NCBI RefSeq assembly: GCF_900169365.1
Contig: NZ_FXZH01000014.1
Span: forward strand, 1 to 64,000
Source: Brevibacterium sp. 239c
GTDB taxonomy: Bacteria > Actinomycetota > Actinomycetes > Actinomycetales > Brevibacteriaceae
Direction: 5' to 3'
Length of the DNA: 64,000 nucleotides
Shown one piece after another: positions 44,578 to 52,589 of this stretch (position 1 is the stretch's first letter; each line of letters opens with the position of its first letter). The position numbers were made by a program, and so were the translations under genes. The notes below the pieces were generated by a model that searched no databases, had not been told where the DNA came from, and saw only the letters and a list, made by a program, of their open reading frames with translations.

Positions 44578-46012
44578 GGCTCATCGTAAATAAGAGTGTA
44601 GAAGCGGCCTGAAGCCACCGGATTCGAGTAAGCACCTGGCGATGTAATGAGTGAGATTCCGGAAACCGAGTGCCGATCCCCGCAGATGCTCGAGCCTTCC
44701 GTTGATGGCCTCGGTGGGCCCGTTCGACGTTCCGGGCCTGGTGAAGAACGCCAACACGTCGGCTGCTCGTCTTTTCAACGTTCGTCCTAACCGCTTCAGC
44801 TCGAGCAATCCTGGTGGCAGACCCGACGCCAGGGTATCGATGACTTCCTGAAGAAGCCTTTTACCCTCGTTGCGGTCCTCGGCTCTGCATGCAGCCACGA
44901 TGTCCTGGTAGACGCTCCAGGTGACTTCGACTTCAGTGAGATTGTCGTCAGCGAAAAGCCGCACGATCCTGGCTTGCTGCTTGGTCGTGAGCAGACTGGT
45001 GCCCGTATGCAGCGTCCTGCGCGCCCGATATAACGGATCCTTCGCCCGTCCCCGATGCCCAGTTGTTTCTTGCTGGATGCGGCGTCGGGCCTCGTCGAGG
45101 GCGTCACCGGCGAGCTTGACGACGTGGAAGGGGTCCGTGACTTCGACAACATCGGGAAGTTCCTCCGCGGCTGCGGTCTTGAACCCGGAGAATCCGTCCA
45201 TCGCCACGACTTCGATGCCTTCACGCCAGCCCTTGGGTCGGACGGCCAGCCATTGCTTGAAGACTTGTTTCGACCGTCCGGGCACCATATCGAGTAGGCG
45301 TGCTGGGCCTGTTCCCTGGCTGATCGGGGTGAGGTCGATGATGACAGTGACGTATTTGTCACCACGTCGTGTATGGCGCCATACGTGTTCGTCGACACCA
45401 ATGACAGACACACCGTCGAAGCGAGTCGGATCGCTGATCAGCAACCGGTGTCCTTCGGCCAGGACCCCTGAGTTCGCGGTATGCCAGGACACAGCGAGTT
45501 TCGCAGCGATGACTGAGACGGTGTCGTGATCGATGACGAGGGCGCGCAATGCCCAGTCGAGTCCGGCACGGGAGATCTTGGCACGTGCTGGTGCTGCGGC
45601 TGTGGTGTCCTGGCGCCAGACGTGTCCGCACTCGCAGCATTTGTAACGGCGTAGGCGGATGTGGAGTGTCGTGGGGCGGTGTCCGAGGGGTTCGTGAGCC
45701 AGCCGGCGTAGAACAGTGTCCCTGGCTTCACCATGGCCGCCACACCGCCGGCACCAGTCATCGGCTGTGGTGGGTCGGCACTTCAAGACGGCTTTGTGTG
45801 CGGTGATGTGTTGGCCGATGCATGTCAGGTCGAGGGTGTCGAGGCGGGCGAATGTGGTGAGGTCAGGGGTCGAGAATATAGGCTTGTCCACGTCGAGGTC
45901 TTTCGGATGGCGAGTGTGAGAACTTCCATCATCGGAAGACCTCGACGTCTATCCGGGCAGCGACTCGCCCTATTTCAAATTCACTGACCTACATTCTCGT
46001 TTGCGAAGAGCC
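44578..46012 (-). mobile_element. ISL3-family insertion sequence, complete
   Basis: 1435 bases with terminal inverted repeats GGCTCATCGTAAATAAGAG (left) and, inverted from the right, GGCTCTTCGCAAACGAGAA. It is flanked by a perfect 8-bp direct repeat ACCAAAGT (44570-44577 and 46013-46020), the duplication size known for ISL3. Insertion is recent and orientation is minus. Confidence 0.93.
44581..45891 (-). CDS. ISL3-family transposase
   Basis: 436 residues, full length. N-terminal zinc-binding domain (WCRRCGGHG; RYKCCECGHVW), HTH, then the DDE_Tnp_ISL3 core: Asp in IGVDEHVWRHT, Asp in VVAMDGFSGFK, and Glu in SNGPTEAINGRLEHLRG. The pattern is that of IS31831/IS1096-like transposases of corynebacteria and relatives. 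It is intact, and its stop codon lies inside the left inverted repeat. Confidence 0.93.
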   Translation of the reverse strand: MDKPIFSTPDLTTFARLDTLDLTCIGQHITAHKAVLKCRPTTADDWCRRCGGHGEARDTVLRRLAHEPLGHRPTTLHIRLRRYKCCECGHVWRQDTTAAAPARAKISRAGLDWALRALVIDHDTVSVIAAKLAVSWHTANSGVLAEGHRLLISDPTRFDGVSVIGVDEHVWRHTRRGDKYVTVIIDLTPISQGTGPARLLDMVPGRSKQVFKQWLAVRPKGWREGIEVVAMDGFSGFKTAAAEELPDVVEVTDPFHVVKLAGDALDEARRRIQQETTGHRGRAKDPLYRARRTLHTGTSLLTTKQQARIVRLFADDNLTEVEVTWSVYQDIVAACRAEDRNEGKRLLQEVIDTLASGLPPGLLELKRLGRTLKRRAADVLAFFTRPGTSNGPTEAINGRLEHLRGSALGFRNLTHYIARCLLESGGFRPLLHSYLR

Positions 46013-46245
46013 ACCAAAGTGCTCCCGAGGCAGATCGCGCCAGGCGATACCTGTTCGGTATCGGTAGACGATGCCCTCGACGATACGGCGATTGTTCTCG
46101 AATGGGCGGGCTCTCTTGCCTGTGTTGGACGGCAGTAGAGATTCGACCCGTGCCCGCTGTTTGTCGCTGAATACTCGATGTCGCCGTTGCGTAATCACCC
46201 ATTCAGGCTCTCAGCAGTGAAATCCTCAATAAAGGAGACACGCCC

Positions 46246-46905
46246 ATGTTGCTTTGCTTCTACGACCCGTGCTCCGGGGAGATCACCGTGGGAGGTCGAC
46301 TGGTTGAGGAACTGAGCCGGCAGGATGTGAGAGCCCACATCAGCTATCTCCCCCAGAACGGAGGGATCATCGACGGGACTTTCCGAGAGAACGTGGAGAT
46401 CGGGAATCCCGGGTTGGACGAGAAGGCCGCTCCGGCACTGCTGACGGGTCTCGGTCTCGATGCCCTGAATGGATTCGCGGACAAGGGAATGGCTCTCGAT
46501 GTCAGCGAACAGGGAGCGCACCTCTCTGGCGGCGAACGCCAGCGCCTTGCACTGGTGCGAGCTTTGCTTCGACAGACCCCGATCATCCTCCTCGATGAGC
46601 CGACCTCGAGCCTGGACGGGTAGAACGAACTGAAGTTCTCGCAGCTCCTCGTCCAGCTGTCAGGTGCTCGCACGATCGTGGTCATCGCGCATCGACTCCA
46701 AACGATTCAGAGCGCAGATCGGATCTACGTCCTGGACCACGGACGGATCGAGGCCGCAGGCCGGCACGAGCAGCTTATGTCGGAGTCGTCGCTGTATCCG
46801 CGCCTAAGAGCACCAGTGACAGGTATCTCCCGTGACAGCACACACAGATATGACCTGCCAGGATCAACCCGTGGTTGGTATCAGACGGTTGCGAACGATC
46901 CGTAG
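46246..46905 (+). pseudogene. ABC exporter C-terminal remnant with nonsense codon
   Basis: Last about 210 residues of a membrane-fused ABC exporter ATPase: [13 protein letters not shown], the Q-loop YLPQNGG, signature [16 protein letters not shown], Walker [13 protein letters not shown], then a TAG (46621-46623) where relatives have Gln in DGQNE. The same frame continues with the H-loop VVIAHRLQTIQSADRIYVLDHG. Everything before the Q-loop, including Walker A and the membrane domain, is lost at the IS5 border. Not functional. Confidence 0.85.
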
Positions 46906-46914
46906 CGTCGAATC

Positions 46915-47691
46915 ATGAGCTACGAGCGAACTATGCGATATGACCAGCACCCCGTCGCACCTTCTCAGCAAAACCACGTGCCCCGCCTGTCGGCGGCCGG
47001 CCTGCAGGTGCGATACGGCGACGCTGTCGCCCTGAACGGGGTGTCTTTCTCTGTCCACGACGGGGAATCAGTCGCCATCATGGGGCCATCGGGGTCCGGC
47101 AAGACCACGTTGCTGCACACTCTTGCGGGCATCATCAGGCCCGACGACGGCACCGTCGCATTGCGCACGTTGGACGGGCAGGGCCGATCGCAGATCGTTC
47201 GGGTCGACGAGCTCTCCGACCCAGCTCGTTCAGAACTCCGGCTACAGGAGTTCGGGTTCGTTTTCCAGCAGGGCATGCTCATTCCCGAGCTGACCGCGAT
47301 GGAGAACGTGATGATGCCCCTTCTGCTTACAGGCGTGACGAAGAGCGAAGCGAACTCCAGAGCCGGCCAACTGCTCCAGGAGCTGGGAATGACCGGGCTC
47401 GAACAACGCCGCATCGGACAGTTGTCAGGCGGCCAGGCACAGAGGGTCGCCATCGCCCGGGCGCGAGCCACGCAGGCCCAGGTCGTATTCGCCGACGAGC
47501 CCACGGGCGCTCTCGACTCCCGAACCGCGGCCGATGTCCTGGCCCTCCTACTGCGCTCGACCTCCGAGCAGGGCCGCGCGCTGGTCCTGGTCACCCACGA
47601 CAAGGATGTCGCTGCGGCGTGCTCGCGTGTGGTGCGGCTGCGCGACGGGCAGATCGTCGAGCAGCTCTCGGACAGGCAGGCCGACGGATGA
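46915..47691 (+). CDS. ABC transporter ATPase (MacB/LolD-type)
   Basis: 258 residues with Walker A GPSGSGKTT, Q-loop FVFQQGMLIPELTAMENV, signature LSGGQAQRVAIARA, Walker B VVFADEPTGALD and H-loop LVTHDKDVA. The insertion DPARSELRLQEFGFVFQQ is the mechanotransmission (MacB/FtsE) type, which pairs with FtsX-like permeases, as encoded next. Such pairs often export or sense antimicrobial peptides. The stop overlaps the permease start (ATGA). A later in-frame start at 46933 is possible. Confidence 0.87.
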   Translation: MSYERTMRYDQHPVAPSQQNHVPRLSAAGLQVRYGDAVALNGVSFSVHDGESVAIMGPSGSGKTTLLHTLAGIIRPDDGTVALRTLDGQGRSQIVRVDELSDPARSELRLQEFGFVFQQGMLIPELTAMENVMMPLLLTGVTKSEANSRAGQLLQELGMTGLEQRRIGQLSGGQAQRVAIARARATQAQVVFADEPTGALDSRTAADVLALLLRSTSEQGRALVLVTHDKDVAAACSRVVRLRDGQIVEQLSDRQADG

Positions 47692-49001
47692 GCACCCATG
47701 AGGCACCGACCGGGGTCTCGGCACGTAGGGCCGGGCAACGCACGGCACTGTGGCTGTTGATTCGTCCCTCTTGTACGGATGCCTCCGAAATCATTCTGCC
47801 CGTCATCGCCATTGCAGTGATCACTGCAATGTCAATTGCGGTGTCGACTCTTGCCAACGCGTTCTGGTTCGCACCCGATCCCGGCGGATTCGGTCAGTAC
47901 CGGATCCTGGCGGTGGCGATGCTTGCAGTCATGGTCGTCCCGGTCAGTACCCTCGGCGGCTCGGCCGCGAGACTGTCAGCTCGCCGGCGCGAAGATCGAT
48001 TGGCGACGCTCCGACTGCTGGGCGCGACCCCCAGCTGGGTCCGAAAAGTAGCTCTCGTCGAAGCCGGAATGCTCGCATTGCTGGGAGCGCTCCTCGGGGC
48101 CGCCCTCGCCCTTCCCATTACCCCGGCGCTGGCCTTGGTACCGGTCGCCGGCAACACGCTCGGCATAGATCGTGCCATCCTGCCACCAGCGCTCGTCGTC
48201 GTGCTTGCGAGCTGCGTCGTGCTGGTCGCGCTCATCAGCGCGGTCGCGAGCCTCAAGCAGGTGATGATCTCGCCGCTCGGCGTGCGCATGCGCCAGAGCG
48301 CCCCGCGGATGCACTGGCTCCGGCTGGTGATCGCCGCGCTCGTCGTAGCGGGGGCCGTCCTGGTCCTGCAGCTGACATCAGCCAGCTGGGGCACAGTGGG
48401 CATCACCCTCGCGCTGGTACTCGTCATCGTCTCGGTGATGGCTGTGCTGAACATCCTCGGCCCCTTCTTGGTCGGTCGGTCCGCTCAGCGTCGGCTCCGG
48501 CGATCCGACAATGGTGCATCGCTGATTGCGGCGCGGACGGTGCTCGAGTCGCCCCAGGCGGCGTGGAGGCAGGTCTCCGGGGTCGCGCTTGCCAGCTTTA
48601 TCGCGGTCCCGGCAGGCTCAGTGCTTGGCTTCCTCGACATGGTCCAGAACGTCTCCGATGCCGTCACCCCGGAGCAGATCCAGTTCTTCGGCGACATCCG
48701 CACCGTCGTGGTCGCTGCCCTGGCGGTGTCCTACCTGTTGGTGTCCTGTTCGGTGGGGGTGACCCAAGCTGCCGCTGTGATGGAGCGCAGAGCGCTCTAC
48801 GTCAGCCTCGATCGACTCGGTATGTCCCAGCCTGTGATGCATCGGTCTCGTCGGATGGCGATCCGTATTCCCCTGCTCGTATTGATCAATCCACACACCG
48901 GCGGGAATGCCGAAGAAGAGATATGCACTGCGAGACAACGCGGCGATGAGTCCAACTTCAAACGCCGAAGCGTTGAGGAACACGACGGCGGTGATGCTTA
49001 A
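47688..49001 (+). pseudogene. FtsX-like ABC permease, 3' end replaced
   Basis: Natural coding runs from MSTHEAPTG to about residue 400 (RRMAIRIPLLVLI), with an N-terminal helix, a second helix group (LRLVIAALVVAGAVLVLQL and on), and the usual LRLLGATPSWVRKVALVEAGML loop. The final about 37 residues (NPHTGGNAEEEICTARQRG and on) are read from the antisense of an MFS remnant. The last transmembrane helices of the FtsX domain are missing, so the transporter is probably broken, although most of the permease remains. Confidence 0.78.
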
Positions 49002-49139
49002 CGCGAAGGTGGTGACCTGGTTGCCCATGTAGCCGGCAAAATTGGCCAGCCACAATCGTCGAAAAATGGGATTCTTCAAAACAGGAGGTGACGCTCGGCC
49101 AGGTTCATCTGGTTCGCTGGCGGCGTCGACAGGAGTCAT
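48886..49139 (-). pseudogene. N-terminal remnant of an MFS transporter
   Basis: About 85 residues: NPIFRRLWLANFAGYMGNQVTTFALSITAVVFLN and LIAALSRSAYLFFGIPAGVWIDQ are the first two helices and motif A start of an MFS protein (enterobactin-exporter-like branch). Reading ends at 48886, where permease sequence begins on the other strand. It may belong with the MFS C-terminus at 37872, which points in the opposite direction on the far side of the island. Confidence 0.7.
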
Positions 49140-49288
49140 ATGCCCCTTATACCGCGAACCCCACGCCCTGCCCAGGATTCCGCGAGATCAACCGGTTATG
49201 CAATCTATTCATGCATTCTCGATGTAAGCCATCAGAGATCTCTACAGGTGAGGAACTCCGAGCCATCTGATATCGGAGCTTCCCGATA

Positions 49289-49760
49289 GAAGGGAGACGG
49301 CGATGCCGCGACCTGGCTGCCACCGGCAAAGAGCTACCGCTGCGAATACGTCTCCCGCCAGATTGCGATCAAGCACAAGTACGACCTGTGGGTCGTCAAA
49401 GCCGAGAAGTCCGCGATGCAGCGAGTGCTGAGCACCTGCAGCAACCAGCCAGCATTCACGAAGGACGTCGCCTGGCCAGGACCAGGTGAGGGCGACAATG
49501 TGAAGACCGCGGAGGACGCCTCGAAGAAGAAGTCGAGCTCGAAGAAGTCGACGAGTTCAAGGAAGAAGACGAGCTCGGGATCAGACTCGGGATCGAGCTC
49601 GGGATCGAGATCAAATTCCTCGGGTTCGGGGTCGTCTGGCTCGGTCTATTTCAAGAACTGCACCGCGGCTCGTGCTGCCGGAGCAGCACCTGTTCACCGA
49701 GATGACCCGGGGTATGCGTCCCACCTGGACCGTGATGGTGATGGGGTCGGCTGCGAATAG
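49289..49760 (+). pseudogene. 3' part of the interrupted nuclease, with Excalibur domain
   Basis: This continues the gene cut at 33679: KGDGDAATWLPPAKSYRCEY, VSRQIAIKHKYDLWVVKAEKS, LSTCSNQPAFTKDVAWPGPG, then a Lys/Ser linker, a Ser/Gly/Asp linker, and the Excalibur calcium-binding end YFKNCTAARAAGAAPVHRDD and DRDGDGVGCE. No start codon or ribosome site precedes it; the first ATG in frame is at 49416. Before insertion this was the C-terminus of a secreted, calcium-dependent nuclease. Confidence 0.88.
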
Positions 49761-49891
49761 TCGCCGCGGCCACTGACCTCCCCGGAAGTCCAACTATTTC
49801 GATTTCAACAGATAACGAATCGGTGACGGTATGGACAGATTCCACCGTTATAGAGACAACCTGCCCTAACATTTCAAGCGTGGCCAATTCG

Positions 49892-50995
49892 ATGAACTCC
49901 GCAGACGCTACTCGCAGCACTCGAATTTCGGCAGTCTCTTTTCTGGCCCTAGTGACCATGATCGTTTTTGCGCTCCTCTCCGGGTGCGCAGGCAGCAGTG
50001 CGGATCAGGTCATCGGAGGCGAAGTCGCATGGTCGACCGGCGGAGGAGGCTCCGCCGATTCCGACCCGGTGCCCTCACGACCTGCAGCCTCGGCGGCACC
50101 GGCCCCTGGGCATCGACCGCACGGCGGCGACTCAGAAGTACCCGCGAGTTCGGGCCCTGATGTCTCGGCACAGAATGAGGCGAAGCCCGCAGCAGGCGAT
50201 GAAGACAACAGCGATTCTCCCCGGCAGAGTGCAGGCACCGCAGAGATGGGCGCGGCACGGTCGATGCTCGATAAGCTGGAGGTCAAGGGCAAGGACCATC
50301 GAACCGGTTACGACCCGCAGCTCTTCGACTGGTCCGCCGACGTCGACGGCAACGGCTGCGATACACGCAACGATGCGCTCAGGCGTGACCTCAGGAGCCT
50401 TCAGATCGAGGCCGGGACGAAGGGGTGCGTTGCCACCGCCGGTGACCTCGAGGACAAATACTTGGGCAAGGCATACGGCTTCGAGCGCGGATCGACCAAT
50501 GTCGACATCGACTACATCGTATCCGGTTCCAACGCCTGGCAGACCGGGGCGGCAGCCATGTCCGCCGAGGAGCTGCGGGAGTTCGGAAACGACCCGCTCA
50601 ACCTGCTGACCGTGAGCGCAGACCTTATTCGACAGAAGGGCGGCGGAGACGCGGCCGCGTGGCTGCCACCGAATGAGTCCTTCCAATGCGAATACGTCTC
50701 TCGCCAAATCGCGGTCAAGCACAAGTACGGACTGTGGGTGGCCGCCGCTGAAAAGGGTGCCATGGAAGCCGTGCTCGACACCTGCGCAGATCAGCCTGCC
50801 TTCACCAGTGAAGTGAGTTGGCCGAAACCGGGCGAGAGCGTGAAGGCTGAACCGACCGCGGAGGAGTCCACGCAGCAGTCATCGCCACAGCCCTCCGGTG
50901 AGCCCTCGGGAACCGACTCGACGGAGCGCTCAGCAAATCCGGCCGATGACGACGCAGACGCCTCCACCAGGGATCGGACTGCCGGCGCTGGCTGA
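49892..50995 (+). CDS. DUF1524/HNH-type lipoprotein paralogue lacking catalytic residues
   Basis: 367 residues: lipoprotein signal (VTMIVFALLSGCAGSS), acidic linker, the same domain as the neighbouring split gene (GYDPQLFDWSADVDGNGCDTRND; EFGNDPLNLLTVSADLIRQKGG; AAWLPPNESFQCEYVSRQIAVKHKYGLWV), and a Ser/Glu-rich tail without Excalibur. The nuclease histidine is replaced (DIDYIVSGSN against DIDHIIARSN), and the Asn in SLNRQKGD is replaced by Ile (DLIRQKGG). It is therefore predicted inactive as a nuclease and may bind DNA, calcium or the active partner. The start is ATG 49892 (MNSADATRST); the longer frame delays the signal peptide. Confidence 0.82.
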   Translation: MNSADATRSTRISAVSFLALVTMIVFALLSGCAGSSADQVIGGEVAWSTGGGGSADSDPVPSRPAASAAPAPGHRPHGGDSEVPASSGPDVSAQNEAKPAAGDEDNSDSPRQSAGTAEMGAARSMLDKLEVKGKDHRTGYDPQLFDWSADVDGNGCDTRNDALRRDLRSLQIEAGTKGCVATAGDLEDKYLGKAYGFERGSTNVDIDYIVSGSNAWQTGAAAMSAEELREFGNDPLNLLTVSADLIRQKGGGDAAAWLPPNESFQCEYVSRQIAVKHKYGLWVAAAEKGAMEAVLDTCADQPAFTSEVSWPKPGESVKAEPTAEESTQQSSPQPSGEPSGTDSTERSANPADDDADASTRDRTAGAG

Positions 50996-51037
50996 CACCC
51001 ACCCGCGCCGACTGACTCGCACCCGTAGATCCGGGCG

Positions 51038-51547
51038 CTACTTGGCTGAGAGTGGGAAGATGAGCAGGCTGCCGGAGGCAGTGGCGACGGTCTTGCCTTT
51101 ATTGTCAACGACCTCACCCTCGGCGAAAGCGACGCGGCGACCGCCCTTGGTGACGCGGCCGGTGCAGACCAGAGGCCCGCTGTCTTTGGAGACCGGGCGC
51201 AGATAGTTCACCTTGATCTCGATCGAGGTGTAGCCGGTGCCCTTGGGCAGGGTCGTGTGAACGGCGCAGCCGAGTGCCGAGTCGAGCAGTGTGCAGACCA
51301 GGCCGCCATGGACCATGCCGATCGGATTGTAATGGGATTCATCGGGATGACAGTGGAAGGTGACCGTGCCTTCATCCACCTCGGCGATCTGCATTCCGAT
51401 GTGCGCGCCGATGGGGGCTCCGGGGACCTCGCCGCTGGCCATCTTGCGCAGGAAATCGATGCCGTCCATCGTCGGCAACAGCGACAGCCCCTGCGAGGTA
51501 TCTGTCCAGGTCACTGCGGTTTCGCGAGTGCTTGAATCAGTGCTCAC
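51038..51547 (-). CDS. Hotdog-fold thioesterase (PaaI family)
   Basis: 169 residues with PIGMVHGGLVCTLLDSALGCAVHTTLPKG, the HGG helix of PaaI-type acyl-CoA thioesterases, then IEIKVNYLRPVSKDSGPLVCTGRV. Hydrolyses an acyl-CoA ester in the cytoplasm. The start is the GTG at 51547 (VSTDSSTRE), which sits just behind the stop of the upstream homologue, so the two are coupled. The much longer frame to 51826 is only the antisense of that neighbour. Confidence 0.85.
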   Translation of the reverse strand: MSTDSSTRETAVTWTDTSQGLSLLPTMDGIDFLRKMASGEVPGAPIGAHIGMQIAEVDEGTVTFHCHPDESHYNPIGMVHGGLVCTLLDSALGCAVHTTLPKGTGYTSIEIKVNYLRPVSKDSGPLVCTGRVTKGGRRVAFAEGEVVDNKGKTVATASGSLLIFPLSAK

Positions 51548-51548
51548 C

Positions 51549-51983
51549 TCAGTTGGCCTCCTTCGGCAGCGGGACGTTCTGCAGGCGCAGCTGACCTCGG
51601 GCCAGAACCTTGTCCGATGAGGTGTCGGTGATGATGACCTCCCACAGCTGCTGAGAGCGGCCCTGGTGCAGTGCGGAGCCCGCGACGGCGACGCGGGTAC
51701 CGGTGGTCGGGCGCAGGAAATCGGTGGCGTTGTGGACGCCGACGGCGAACTCGCCGCGCTCGGACACGGCATGGCTGGCTCCGATGCTTCCGGCGCTCTC
51801 CACCATCGTTGTGTAGACGCCACCATGGACGACGCCCCACGGCGTGAGATGGTCTGCCCCTAGGTCGGCATGGCCGCGGACGCTCGTGTTCGTGACTTCA
51901 TCGATGATGAGCCCCGAGGCGGCGACGAAGCGGCTGGCTGTCTCGAGCGAGACGTCCGGGACAGTTCCTGATGGTGCGTTCAT
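51549..51983 (-). CDS. Hotdog-fold thioesterase (PaaI family)
   Basis: 144 residues with LTPWGVVHGGVYTTMVESAGSIGA and GVHNATDFLRPTTGTRVAVAG, the same fold as the next gene, from which it differs considerably in sequence. The pair may form a heteromer or divide substrates. It is the first gene of the two-gene operon divergent from an HxlR regulator, whose candidate operator lies at 52034-52056. Confidence 0.85.
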   Translation of the reverse strand: MNAPSGTVPDVSLETASRFVAASGLIIDEVTNTSVRGHADLGADHLTPWGVVHGGVYTTMVESAGSIGASHAVSERGEFAVGVHNATDFLRPTTGTRVAVAGSALHQGRSQQLWEVIITDTSSDKVLARGQLRLQNVPLPKEAN

Positions 51984-52033
51984 GCGTTCTCCTTTGAGCT
52001 GATTGAAATGGCCGGGAAGCCGTCGGAAAAGCT

Positions 52034-52056
52034 GGCTAAGTAATTTGAAGTTAGCC
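52034..52056. promoter_or_regulatory. Candidate HxlR operator
   Basis: GGCTAA and TTAGCC form an inverted repeat around 11 AT-rich bases, in the short region between the thioesterase operon and the regulator gene. Confidence 0.6.
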
Positions 52057-52106
52057 TATGCTGGAGCGACAGGTCAACTGCAGAAGAGGCGAGGAAGGGA
52101 GCACCC

Positions 52107-52589
52107 ATGGACTGGCTGGACTTCGACACCGCAGGATGCTCGATCCAGAAGACACTCGATGTCATCGGGGAGAAGTGGACCGTGCTCATCCTCCGTGAAG
52201 CGTTCAATGGCGTGCGCCGGTTCGACCAGATCCGGGACCATGTCGGTGTCTCCGATCCGGTGCTCTCCGACAGGTTGCGCAAGCTCGTCAACGCCGGAGT
52301 CCTCGCGACCACGCCCTATCGCGAACCTGGGAGGCGGGCACGCAGCGAATACCGGCTCACGTCCAAGGGGTTCGATCTCTATCCGGTGATGATCTCGCTG
52401 CTGCGCTGGGGTGACGAGCACTGCACTGACACCGATGGGCCGCCGCTCGAAGTGTTCCACCGAGACTGTGGTGAACCGGTGCGGGCTGTCGTCGAATGCG
52501 CGGCCGGGCACTCTCTTGCCTCGCCGAAGGAAGCTCTCGCTTCACCCACATCGGCGGCGACTATGCGGTCTGTGCCCGTGCGCGGATGA
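52107..52589 (+). CDS. HxlR-family transcriptional regulator
   Basis: 160 residues. The MarR-like winged helix has the HxlR signature GEKWTVLILREAFNGVRRFDQI, then VSDPVLSDRLRKLVNAGVLATTPY and SEYRLTSKGFDLYPVMISLLRWGDEH. A Cys in DFDTAGCSIQ, in the usual redox-sensing position of the family, may respond to aldehydes or oxidants. It probably controls the divergent thioesterase pair. Its 3' end overlaps the convergent LysR gene by 29 bases. Confidence 0.86.
   Translation: MDWLDFDTAGCSIQKTLDVIGEKWTVLILREAFNGVRRFDQIRDHVGVSDPVLSDRLRKLVNAGVLATTPYREPGRRARSEYRLTSKGFDLYPVMISLLRWGDEHCTDTDGPPLEVFHRDCGEPVRAVVECAAGHSLASPKEALASPTSAATMRSVPVRG

Larger units (their letters stand above)
43843..46198 (-). pseudogene. 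IS5-family transposase, split by ISL3
   Basis: The N-terminal part (46198 back to 46013) reads [20 protein letters not shown] and ends in GIAWRDLPREHFG. Reading resumes at 44577 with HFGPWQTVWKRHRRYAADG and continues to the first aspartate (NISVDGTNNRAHQHA). The OrfB part follows in another frame (GHGIGRSRGGLTTKIHHAVDG; VLGDRAYGS; KNRNVVERSFAYVKQWR), as in IS427-group elements that make the full enzyme by frameshifting. It cannot make a transposase while ISL3 is present. Confidence 0.82.
43836..46202 (-). mobile_element. IS5-family (IS427-like) element, interrupted by ISL3
   Basis: The two parts, 43836 to 44577 and 46013 to about 46202, rejoin to one IS5-family element of about 0.93 kb once the ISL3 insertion and one copy of its target duplication are removed. 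The outer borders are approximate: TATGCGCAACC at the left and, inverted, TTACGCAACG at the right are weakly similar inverted ends. It truncates the ABC exporter gene on its right. Confidence 0.7.
33680..49288. mobile_element. Mosaic genomic island inserted in a nuclease gene
   Basis: About 15.6 kb separates two halves of one gene that fit together without loss (CGGCA at the left and GAAGGGAGAC at the right rebuild the codons for RQKGDG, as in the paralogue at 49892). No target duplication is seen. A tyrosine recombinase leads the left end. The interior carries an IS3 element, a serine recombinase, an IS5/ISL3 nest, cargo genes and at least four gene remnants. The right border has a small inverted repeat, TATCGG/CCGATA (49271-49288). 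Whether it entered as one unit or grew by later insertions cannot be read from one genome. Confidence 0.75.
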
